Shown here in pieces: positions 13,891-23,680 of a stretch of DNA of 64,000 nt (position 1 is its first letter; every line of letters begins with the position of its first letter). The notes beneath the pieces are model-generated. The model saw nothing but the letters and a program-made list of their open reading frames with translations. It searched no databases and was not told where the DNA came from. Source of the stretch: Prinia subflava (taxonomy: Eukaryota; Chordata; Aves; Passeriformes; Cisticolidae); assembly GCF_021018805.1 (NCBI RefSeq), contig NC_086283.1, positions 54,750,312 to 54,814,311 on the forward strand, read 5' to 3'. The position numbers and the translations under genes were made by a program.

Positions 13891-16800
13891 TCCTTGATCA
13901 AGTATGTACCACACACACCTACATTGCCAGATCCACCCACCCTCCCCACAACTGGGAGGGTTACAAGTAGAACCTTTCTTCACATGTGTGGAATTATTTT
14001 TGCTTCTTCCATACTATCAGCCCTTCAAGATGAAAGGCAAGAGAATGTAAGTAAGAAAGCTTTTGTCAAGCATAAAAAGCACAGAGGATTTTGGGCACAC
14101 TTTCTTCCTGAAACATTTTGGATACAAAAAGGAAAGTACAGTGCAAGGTTTAGAAAGCAAAACCCTTAGCTCTACATCCATATTATATCTTTGGTAACAG
14201 AAATATGAGACAGAATATAGTGTTCAGTGTACATTCAAGGTCTGATCCACATGTTGTAATGATGACATTGGAAATTAGAGCAATTGGTTTTCCTTACAGC
14301 TGGAATGTGCCTTACTTTGTAATTTTCATAATGAAAATAATGAGATGACAGACCCTATGATTATTTTCTTAACTATACATCTCATTTTATTCAATAAAAT
14401 AAGACTTTAACTTGGGATCTGAAAGATTATTAACTGGGAAAAATCCTCTAGTTAAAATGTACTCTTATTTATAAAGTACTCTTAATGTTCCTTAAGTCTT
14501 TAGCTGATGATCGAAATGCTTTTTTGGATAATTATATAGGCTATTTTTTCTACTTTAGGATATTTTTCTCTGTAAACATCTGTGAAACAGAAGGGATGAG
14601 ACTTTCTCTTAAAAATTGTGGGAACACATAAAATATACAGTACACTTCCTGTTATAGAAGGCTATTTATTAGTCTAAATACTTGTGCAATATTTGGCAAA
14701 TGATCAAAACTAGTTTCCCCTAGTGTGTTTACAATGTTCTAAATTAAAAGCAAAGCCCATTTTCAAGTGGCATTTGTCATAGAAATGTTTGTCACTGAAA
14801 TGTTTCTCTCATGCTGCATGTAGTTGTACTTTCTACTTGACAGGATAAGCTCTAAATGTTGAGCACAAAGATTGCAGCAAAGTTTGTAACAAAGTTCTTG
14901 AGAGAATTAGACTTGCCATCTAGCAATTCTTTTTATAAGAAGAACCAAAGGAGTCTTTCGCCCAGTGTAGGATCTTTTTTTTTCCCTATGACTGTATGTT
15001 TACTTAACTTTCTGCCTGATGCTGTACTTAATCAGCTACACTGAGGGAAATTCTTTTGATTTCATTGCAAATTCAGTTGCTCTTTATCCCATTTTAATGT
15101 TCTTTCCCATAACCTTTGAGTGGTAAAATGGTCACAGACAAGAACATAAGAGCTCCCATTTCTCTAGTGAATGCTTCAGAAATGTACTAAGGCATAAATT
15201 TAGCAAAAGTTTTGAACAGACACTGCTTCTGCAGCAAACTGAAAAAATAGCTTGGAGAGCTACAGAAATGCACTTTCAGTGAAACAAATATTACTTGCCA
15301 CCACTCTCTTTTCAACTCAGGTTCAAAACCTGATGGAACAACAAACTGGTTTATTAATTATCGTTGTTACTAAAGAGGTTTTGACAAGTTTGAGAGAAAA
15401 CTGGGTCAGTTCATAATAGCAGCTTTTGAGTGTATTTCACCATTACCTAAGTATTCAAAAGCTGTGCAACACTTAATAAAATGTTGCACAGGAAAAATGT
15501 GCTTGGGTCATGTTTCATATTATAAATAGACAGATAGGCAAACACATACACTGTACGATTTCCAAGAAAAACACCTCCTATTCCAGTAATCTGTCTCTCT
15601 TTTCATATCTCAGATTTAGTAATCTTTTTACTGAATTGCAGACTGCCCTTGGACTTTCAGTCATCCTTGAATTTAAATAAAAACTATTGGCATCTGTAGT
15701 TTAATGTCTTTTTTCCTTTACCTAAGTACTTTAATAACCATGAATAGTCCTGACTGAAATGCCAATGAGATGCTCCACTGCACTTCAGGAAAACCACCAT
15801 TTGCCATATGTAGTCAACTGGTCTATGGATATTTTAGGACTGTGGCTTCAGCTGAATCAGGGATACTTGAAAATAGAATGACTAAAAAAAAAGTGTATGC
15901 AGCCTTCTAAAAACAAATCTGCCTTTTGTCCAAACACTTAAGTACCTTTCTAAGGAGTACCTGCCTCTCAAAGGAGCATATTTTGCTTCATGATCTAAAG
16001 GATTCAGTTGGCGTTTTTCCTGTGAAATAACTATGACATAATTAACAATTTTTGGAGCAAGGCATTTTCAAAGGTGTTGCAGAAAATAATTCTATCGAAG
16101 TTGAGACAGACAATCCCAGAAAACTGAAATCTAATTATCACACCACATTGTGTAAAGAAAGACTTGTATAATAAATAATAAATATGGTCTGTGTCATCAA
16201 ATCACACACGATGAATACATTGCTGTTGCTTTGCTTTTAACATTCTCCTCATTTCTAGCACCTCTATTACATCACACAGAAAGATTCTGCCATAAAAAAA
16301 TGAGATTGTTATTAAAGACTGGATCTCTTTTTTTTTTAATCTCATGTAAATACAGTGCAGACAGAAAATTTACACCAAATCAAAGCAATAGCAAAGTAGT
16401 AGAATTCAGATCTTCTAATTCCACAGGAGTGAGAAGAAGAAATAGATGGAAAGCGTACCATGTAATACATCATAATACTCAGCTTGATATTGAGAGATAC
16501 AGTCTGTAAAACAGGAAAAAACAAGGAGGTTAACTTTCTTTAGGATCAACTCTTAGTATTTTAATTTTTAAATTTAATTAGGATTATTCGTTTATGCTTA
16601 GAACCCATAAATGCTTTTTGAGGAGAAGCTGATAAGGACCATAAAGACAGTTGAAGAAAGAAACATTTCAAACTGAGCAAGGATGCTGAAATCAAGACAA
16701 TAGGCATTGGCTAAACTGCGATTTTAATCAGCAGTTGCTTGTGGGACTGAATTAATGACTGTGATTTCCTTATTTCAGGACATAGCTTCAGCAACCTGTA

Positions 16801-18430
16801 GAAATTTGAGCATCTAACTAACTACAATGGATGGGAAAACTTCAAGTAGTTCATTACTGGTACAGACAGGAACTTTCTGCCCGTGGGAGTTGACAGGAGA
16901 TAAAAACTCTTGCTCAGCAATTGTGAGACGTGTCGAAATCCCTCTGGAGAAGCAGCAGTGTGTCTAAGTCCATTGTTACCCAGGTAGACTCCAATGCTCT
17001 TTTAAGAAAAAAAGACCACTTCCAGTCAATTTTTGAAGACATGATATGCACAAGTGAAAAAGAGAGGGTAGACTGGCATGTAGTCTCTGAGGTTATTTCT
17101 GTAATCTCTTGAGGCTGCACATGAACAGAAGGAGAATATTTTCCTTAAGAAGCATTATCGCATGGATTTAAGGTGAGCAGGATTATCAGAAGAAAAATAA
17201 AATTAACAAAAGCATGAAGCAACCTAGTGAGTGAAAGCATTGGATTCACAAATGTCACATTGACAGATTGAAATAGATTCTGATAATATGGAACCAGGAG
17301 GCTCTCAGGCTTTTCTTACGACTCAGATTCATTCTATGACATCATACTTATAATCTTCTGAGAGCAACCTGACTTTTTGTACAATCCGTCATGGTACTTA
17401 AATATTTATTCACATCAAACATAACACATGAAAGTGAGAAGTTTGTAGCATTTTTAACAAGGGCAGTTTCCTTCTCAACCTGCACTTGTTAAGAAGATGA
17501 GAGACATGAAAAACAACAGAGTGGTTTCTAAAGAATTCAGACTGCAGAAGTGGTTTTTTCCCTCTGAATGTCATCTACAGGCCACACTTTTGGGGCTTTT
17601 TTGTATGTGGAGAGACCATTGCAGAGCTATTACATGAATCATATATGAGTATTGATCACATCATATTCTCAGTATAGAAAAAGAAAATTCCCTAGTGGAC
17701 CCTCAGATACAAGCAGTTCTTTTTGAATTCTATACATTAGTGTGTGTGTATACATTAGTGTGTTGCTAGGATTTACAGTGAAATTTATTGTTGATTTTAA
17801 AATATCATGTGGATTAATATATAAACCAAAAGACTGTACCTCCCTTCTGTATCCTTTTAACAGTAGCACTGATGAGTTATTCTATAGGCAATTAAGAAAA
17901 ATCTCTGGATTTCCTTGTCCTTGTGGGAGAGTTCAAGTTCAGAGACATTTACTGGAAATACCATACTGATGTTACAATTACTGTTGCAATTCCTGGAGCT
18001 GCTTGAAGATAATTTCTTGGTAGAAATCCTCCATCTAGAAAAGATGCCTTCCTATACATGTTACTTGTTTATAGAGAAGTTCTCATGCATGTGATGGTAG
18101 GTGCTTTTCTCAGCTGCACTGATGATGAAATGGTTGAGTTCAAAATTCTTAATGTAATGAGAACAAAGTTCAACTGAGTTTCTACCGTGTATTTCAAGAG
18201 AGTAAATTCTCAGCTACTCAAGTAGCTACTTTGCAGTGTCCCCTAGGAATATGCTTTTGAGGCCTCCCTGAGTGCTGGTCAGTTTTAAAGACCCCCTGTT
18301 TTAAAGACCCATCCTGTTGTGTCGCAAGTCAAGCCAGAGGGGCAGAAGACCAACTTGGCTTAACAGGGAATTCCTCTTGGAACTCAGGAAGAAAAAAAGA
18401 TTGGATGGTATCTAGAAGTAAGATCAGAAC
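13891..18430. other. Gene-free intergenic sequence
   Basis: No gene or clear mobile element is visible. At 18281-18316 an 18-bp unit containing TTTTAAAGACCC occurs twice in tandem, directly before the CR1-rich block. At 17738-17765 a TACATTAGTGTGTG unit is duplicated. A T-tract lies near 16331. Reading frames are short and without recognisable domains. Confidence 0.5.
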
Positions 18431-18689
18431 TTGCAGGAAGATCACATATGTATACAAACACAGGAGAAGATGGCATGCAAGGCCAAAGCTCCATTGAAGT
18501 TGAAAATGGCTAGTGTTGTGCTCAACAACAAGAAAAGACTTGTAAAACATGTTAATAGCAAGAGTAGGCCCAAGGAAAACACTGGACCAATTCTTATTGT
18601 AGGTGGTCCCCTGACAAATCAAAATACAGGAAAGCTGGAGGTATTCAGTGGTTTTTTTTCTCCCCTCAGCCCTTAATAATAGTGGTAAG

Positions 18690-19450
18690 ACCTCAGAGTT
18701 GAAGGACCATAACTTCAGGAACAGTGACTCTCCATTTGTGCACAGAAATTGTAAGGGGCCAGCTCTATCACCCGACTGTTCATAAGATCATGAGACTTGG
18801 TGAGATTCATCCCAGAGTACTGGAGGAGCTGTTGGATGTGACAGCAGGACCCCACTCAGAAGTCATGGGTGTCGGGTCTTTGCTGACTGGAAGCTGGCCA
18901 GTCATTACAATTTAGAAAGGTGTGAGGGAAGACATAGGAAACTACAGATCTGTGAGTCTAACCTCAGTACCTGGAAAAATTATGGAGAAGATACTGCTGG
19001 TCACTTCAAGGAAACACAAGCATCATGCCCAGCATGGGTTCACAAAGGGAAGCCCTGTCTGACTAATCTGAGATGCTTCTACAATTTGGTCACCTGCCTA
19101 GTGGGTAAAGAGACAGAGGTAGAGATGGTTTTCCTGGATTTTCATAATGCTTTTGATACTGTCCCTTAGAGCATCCTTTTGGACAAGTTGTCAGCTGTGA
19201 GATGAGCAGGTGCACACTGTGCTGGCTGAAGAATTGGCCTGTTGACATTCAGAAGCATTTCCTTGCTTAGAGGGTAGTTGCACACTGGAAAAGACTCCAT
19301 AAAAAGATGGTTGATGTCCCATACCTGGTGGCCCCTTGAAAGAGGCATTTGGACAACGCCCTCAATAATGGTCTTTAACTGTTAGTCACTTGTGACCAGG
19401 CAATGAGACTAGATAAGTGTTGTATGCCCCTGCCAAATGGAACTAATCTG
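18690..19450 (+). mobile_element. CR1 LINE fragment (reverse transcriptase region to 3' end), decayed
   Basis: This is a plus-strand piece of a chicken-repeat-1 LINE. Around 19125-19169 the translation reads MVFLDFHNAFDTVP followed by a stop, which is the conserved reverse-transcriptase block (F-x-D-F-x-x-A-F-D-T-V). Upstream, 18795-19070 matches the CR1 pattern around 'catcccagagtactggagga' and 'cagcatgggttcacaaaggg'. The 3' end (19330-19450) has the CR1 tail block with 'gaggcatttggacaacgccc'. The part between about 19260 and 19320 jumps from the RT region to the 3' tail, so the copy is internally deleted. Stops and frameshifts make it non-functional. Sequence from about 18440 may be a more diverged 5' continuation. 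Confidence 0.75.
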
Positions 19451-20465
19451 TTCTCTCCTAATTAAAAATTTGTGAAAGCTGCTAAATCAAATGCAACCTC
19501 AAAACTGTTGCTCCTCTGGGGACCTTTGTTTCCTACTGTCAATGCTTTCTCTTCCACGACTTCAGCCAGCATCCATTGTGACTGCTGTGCTCTGGGTTAT
19601 GGCCACTCAGGATTTGAAGACCTGGGCAACTCACTTCAGTGCTTCATGATTCTTAGAGCAATTTTGTTCTAATTCCTTATCTGCAGTTTGAAACTCTCTA
19701 GTTTCAGGAGATGCCATCTCTCACCTGCCCATGAATCTGTTCCCACCCTTTTGATGGGAGATGTCCCCATCCTTAGAAACATCGGTCTGTGCTGTGAGGT
19801 GTCTCAACATCTCATCTGCTCCATGTTGAACCGGCCCAAACTTCACAGAGCATTCTTGCTTTAAAGGATGGAGCCTCTCTGATTTGTCAATCTGACTCCA
19901 GGAGCCCAAAGAGGACACAATGGATGAAGTCTGGATGAAGTCTGATGCATGCTGAGCAGAGGGAATCACCCTAGTTCCTTCTGGCTAGAGAACAAAGATA
20001 GAAGAATACATGCCAGAGCAAGCCAAGTGCTGCCTGTGACAAATCATGGGAGAAAGCAGAAGAGCCCAGAGGGCTTGCCAGCAGTGTGGAGTGTCTGGAG
20101 AGTCTGTGGGACTTTGTCCTGCAGCCTCCCAGGGAGGCACAAGTTAGTTGTTGCTGAGTGATCCCTCAGGCTTCATGTGCATGGAAATGTCCATCATGGC
20201 CAGAGCAAACTGGCAGGACTGTGGGGAGGCACAGCCAAGGCCTCAGTGACTGTCTTGTAACATCACTGTGAATATAAGATTACAAGATGGGGAATGGAGT
20301 TGGCATTGGTGTAGAGATAAGCCCAGATGCACGTACTGACATGGTGTATCACGGGTGCTGATGGCCCATTGTGATACCGCCTAGAGATGGATTGTGATGC
20401 CCTTGAGGAATGGATTGTGACCCAGCATCCCTCACTGCTTACAGATGAGCACCAAGTTTCACCCA
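19451..20465. other. Unassigned GC-richer spacer between CR1 copies
   Basis: I cannot assign this roughly 1-kb spacer. It has short direct repeats: TGGATGAAGTC twice in tandem at about 19921-19942, and ATGGATTGTGA twice around 20386-20420. Composition resembles the surrounding CR1 sequence more than the AT-rich desert, so it may be diverged LINE or part of a segmental insertion. No reading frame has a recognisable domain. Confidence 0.4.
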
Positions 20466-20469
20466 GCCA

Positions 20470-21335
20470 ACTCACACTCAGACACATCTGAAGGACAGGA
20501 TGCCATCCACAGGGACCTAGACAGGCTCCTGAAGTGGGCCCATGGGAACCTCATAAGGTTTAACAAGACCAAGAGTAAGGTGCTGCATCTGGGTCAGGAC
20601 AACCCCTGGTATCAGCAGAGCTGAGGATGAACAGATGGAGGCCTTCCTAGAAGGACTTGAGGGTGATGGGGGATGAGGCTGGACATGACCCAGCCATGGG
20701 CACTCCCAGCCCAGAAAGCCAAACGTGTCCTGGGCTGCATCCAGAGCAGCGTGGGCAGCAGGGGAGGGAGGGGATTCTGCCCCTCTGCTCTGCTCTGGTG
20801 AGACCCTACCTGGAACCCTGCATCCAGCCCTGGGGTCACAGCATGGGAAGGACATGGAACAGCTGGAGTGAGTCCAGAGGAGGCCACCAGGGTGATCAGA
20901 GGAATGGAGAACTTCACCTATGAGGAAAGGCTGAGGGAATTTGGATTGATTAGCCTGGAAAACAGATGGCTTGGAAGTGACTATTACAGCATTAAAGTAC
21001 CTGACGGGAACCTACAAGAAAGATGAGGGAAGACTATTTACGAGGACATGTAGTGACAGAACAGGGTGGAATGGGTTCAGACTGAAAGATAGTAGGTTTA
21101 GATTAGATATTAGGAAGGAATTATTTACTGTTAGAGTGGTGAGGCACTGGAACAGGCTTCCCAGGAAAGTTGTGAATGCTGTGATTGTCCCAGGAGCTGT
21201 TTGAGACCAGGTTGGATGGGACTCTGGGTAACCTGTTCTAGCTGAAGGTGCCCCTGACCATGGCAGGAGGGTTGGAACCAGATGATCATGAAGGTCCCTG
21301 TCCAACCCAAATCATTCTATGAATCTGTGACTCCT
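20470..21335 (+). mobile_element. CR1 LINE 3' fragment
   Basis: This is a clear plus-strand CR1 3' portion. Landmarks in order: 'ggacctagacaggctcctga' (20513), 'ggtgctgcatctgggtcagg' (20579), 'cccagaaagccaaacgtgtc' (20710), 'gggctgcatccagagcagcg' (20732), 'gattctgcccctctgctctg' (20774), the GGTGAGGCACTGGAACAGG block (21138) and the terminal part ending CCCAAATCATTCTATGAATC near 21306-21325. That end carries the ATTCTATG-type 3' terminal motif of CR1. Length is about 865 bp with a truncated 5' end, as usual for this family. It is clearly younger and better preserved than the copy at 18.7-19.45 kb, and it ends about 365 bp before the TOPORS-like gene. Confidence 0.88.
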
Positions 21336-21700
21336 GCTGAGCAAGGTTTGGAGTGCTGAGTGAGGTCTTTGATGTTGTCATTGTGCAAGGAGAGTTGTTT
21401 GTTGCAGCTGTGTTCAGCTCTAGAGCTATTGAAGGATTTTCCCCCTCCCTGGCAGGTTCAGGCATCCAGGACACCCAGGAGGTGCACTTGCAGCAGCAGA
21501 GGTGAGCTGGGAGGTGAAACCCGCTGTGGAACTGAGATGATTTCCTTCCTGCGGGACCAGGACATTTCTGCTACCCCTTCTGGGTCCAGGAAATGGCCAT
21601 TATACTTCTTACCCTTTTAGAGTAAAACTTGCTGCTGCAATGCTGGTGAACAGGAGCAACTCATAACCCCAGCTCCCCTCAGGGCACTGCAGAGAAGAGC
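21336..21700 (+). promoter_or_regulatory. Leader region of the TOPORS-like gene, with a possible 5' UTR intron
   Basis: This is the sequence between the CR1 3' end and the RING gene start codon. It has a plausible splice donor (CAGAG followed by GTGAGC, intron starting at 21502) and a plausible acceptor (pyrimidine-rich CTCCCCTCAG ending at 21682, followed by GGCACTG). These would define a 181-bp 5' UTR intron ending 18 bases before the ATG. No TATA box is obvious. The intron is inferred from signals only; transcript data would decide it. Confidence 0.35.
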
Positions 21701-22564
21701 ATGGCCACAGAGATGGACAGCTGCTGTCCCATCTGCCTGGACAGCTGGAAGGAGATTAGCTACATATTGCCATGCCTGCACCAGTTCTGTTACACCTGCA
21801 TCCTGCAGTGGGCAGAGAACACACCCAAGTGCCCCCTCTGCAAGAGGAGGATTCTATCCATCTTGCACTCGGTGGGGACAGAAGATGACTACATGGAGCA
21901 TGTCCTTCCACTGTCTGAAACACCACCCATCATTGTCCACCAGGCGAGGCGAGACCCCAGACACCTTGACCTGCATTTCTCTGGTGCATCCCAAGTATGG
22001 GCTGCAGAAGGAGTGCCCAGGCATCCCGTGTGCAGCCTCCAGCCTGGGGAGTGGGTGATACTTTTCCGGGACCACCCATGCCTCCTAGATACCCTGGTGC
22101 TCTGGGTCCGACCAAGGCTGAGGCAGATCTTCAGGAACAACTGGGTGGAGGCAGACCTAGTGGAGGACACTGTCATGGACCTCCTGACCAACCATGGAAT
22201 TGATGAAGACCAGCTAGTCCAGATGCTGGGGGTCTCCCTCCAAAACCGTGCGGCGACATTTGTGCAACAGCTTATCCGTGTTGCTGTGCGATGGTGCAGC
22301 AGGGAGGCCTGTCGTCTGCTGGCCCACCAGCCCTACCTCTGTGCCCAGGTCCCAGCCCTTCTGACAGCCCTGCAAGATGCACCATGGATGAGGTGCCCAA
22401 CGCCTCCTCCACTGCCATGGATGGGGATTCCAGAAGCTACCCCTCTGTACTCATTACCATCACTGTTAGAGCAAGAGGAGCCCCAGGAGGAGCCAGAAGA
22501 GCCTGTTCCCGGATCCTCCACTTCCGGACAGGGCAGTGAACCCTCTCCTGAGGGACCACGGTGA
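21701..22564 (+). CDS. TOPORS-like RING-finger E3 ubiquitin ligase, intronless
   Basis: This is a 287-residue uninterrupted protein. An N-terminal C3HC4 RING spans residues 9-47 (C9, C12, C25, H27, C30, C33, C44, C47). It is followed by ILSILHSVGTEDDYMEHVL (49-67), which closely resembles the block after the RING in TOPORS, a nuclear ubiquitin and SUMO E3 ligase. Residues about 105-215 resemble the helical region after the TOPORS RING. The tail (about 253-287) is rich in Pro, Glu and Ser. Full TOPORS is about 1,000 residues, so the long RS-rich C-terminal part with its SUMO-ligase region is missing. The start has a strong Kozak context (A at -3, G at +4), and an AATAAA lies 160 bases after the stop. 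All zinc ligands are intact. It is probably a member of the TOPORS-like family that expanded in some birds. Expression is not known; a recently silenced pseudogene is the alternative. E3 function is inferred from the RING. Confidence 0.8.
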   Translation: MATEMDSCCPICLDSWKEISYILPCLHQFCYTCILQWAENTPKCPLCKRRILSILHSVGTEDDYMEHVLPLSETPPIIVHQARRDPRHLDLHFSGASQVWAAEGVPRHPVCSLQPGEWVILFRDHPCLLDTLVLWVRPRLRQIFRNNWVEADLVEDTVMDLLTNHGIDEDQLVQMLGVSLQNRAATFVQQLIRVAVRWCSREACRLLAHQPYLCAQVPALLTALQDAPWMRCPTPPPLPWMGIPEATPLYSLPSLLEQEEPQEEPEEPVPGSSTSGQGSEPSPEGPR

Positions 22565-22723
22565 CCCCTGAAGAGGCAGGCAAGTGGCCCTGGGGCCTCT
22601 TCAGCCACCCTTGTGTCCATGACGTTGGAGGATGCCTCAGGGGTTAGCCAAACTGGGACTGTGCCACCAGCTGGGCATGCACCAATCCTCTAGAGCTCTC
22701 AGACCCTCAGATCCAGCTATCCA

Positions 22724-22729
22724 AATAAA
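22724..22729 (+). other. Poly(A) signal AATAAA of the TOPORS-like gene
   Basis: A canonical AATAAA lies 160 bases past the stop codon of the RING gene, on the same strand. The sequence after it has no poly(A) tract that would mark a reverse-transcribed mRNA end. This supports a working 3' end and argues against a simple poly(A)-tailed processed copy. Confidence 0.55.
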
Positions 22730-22734
22730 ATGAA

Positions 22735-23310
22735 TGCACGGAAACTCAAAAATGTCTCAGTGTTACAAACAGGACAGGTGGCATTTCCGTCCTTGTTATT
22801 CTCCCATCACACAAATGATGGCCAGCTCCAGGCCCATTCCTGCAGCCAGGCCCAGGACAGATATTTCCAGCAGGGCAGGTTTCCAGGTCCAGTTTGTGCC
22901 CCACAGCTCATCACCCCAGGCCACTCATGAGCTCTTCAGTGCCAGCCTCTGCCCCCACGCCCTGGTTCTCTGCTCTCTACCAGCCTGTGCTGCGGTGCAG
23001 CCTCACTACGGCCGCCACCAACTCCCTCCCCTGCCTGGAGCCACGACTCGGTGCTGGTCCCTGTGTCACCGTCCAACCCTGCCGAGGCAGGAGCCCCTGG
23101 AAGTTCATCAGGGAGGACGTGAAGTCCTGCCCCTGGGGAGGGACAATCTCAGACTGGCACCTGTGCCAGGCTGCACAGCTGGTGAGCAGCCAGGGAAAGG
23201 CAGCCATACTGCCCTCAAGCACAGATTTTCCTCTTGCTGGTCGAGATCCAGCCTCAGTGCTGGTATTTCTTAGAGAGGGCCTATCTGTGCCAGATGGATG
23301 CCGAGCAGCT
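22735..23310. other. GC-rich sequence downstream of the TOPORS-like gene, unassigned
   Basis: This is a GC-rich stretch with overlapping open frames in several phases (the longest is 179 codons on the plus strand at 22734-23273) and no recognisable domain. Open frames in several phases are expected from low stop-codon density in GC-rich DNA, so I do not call a gene. Its composition matches the RING gene, so it may be part of the same duplicated segment. Confidence 0.4.
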
Positions 23311-23314
23311 GAAA

Positions 23315-23680
23315 GCTTTGTGTTTATCCAGTTTGGAGAGAAAGAGGCTGAGGGGTGACTTCACTGCTCTTTACAGCTTCCTGTGGAAGGAAAGTGGAGA
23401 GGGGCTGATCTCCCTGGGATCCAGTGACAAGACGTGGGAATAGTTCAAAGCTTCATCAGGGGAGATTCACATTGGCCACAAGAAAATATTTTCTTACTGA
23501 GTGTGTGGTCAGACACTGAAACAGACTCCCTGTCTGTCAGTGCCTTAAAGGAGGCATTTGGACAATGCCCTATATGATGGGCTTAACTTCTGGTCAGCCC
23601 TGAAGTGGTGAGGCAGTGGGACTAGATGATCATTGTCAGGTCCCCGACAACTGGAAATATCCCATTCTAATACCTGTCAA
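23315..23680 (+). mobile_element. CR1 LINE 3' fragment
   Basis: This is a plus-strand CR1 3' end. Landmarks are 'gagaaagaggctgaggggtg' (23338), 'gaggcatttggacaatgccc' (23551), the 'actagatgatcattgtcagg' block (23621) and a terminal ATATCCCATTCTAATA near 23660. The tail variant with 'gaggcatttggacaa' is the same type as the copy ending at 19450 and differs from the one ending at 21335. It is 5'-truncated and has no open frame. Confidence 0.8.

Noticed and set aside
13822..14169. A 115-codon plus-strand frame.
   Set aside because: It starts within the decayed LINE remnant and shows no domain or conserved composition.
20517..21305. Frames of about 75-112 codons on both strands.
   Set aside because: They fall within the CR1 3' fragment and are not continuous with a reverse transcriptase.
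22734..23358. Frames of 179 and 154 codons downstream of the RING gene.
   Set aside because: They are overlapping frames in GC-rich DNA with no domain, and the second runs into a CR1 fragment.
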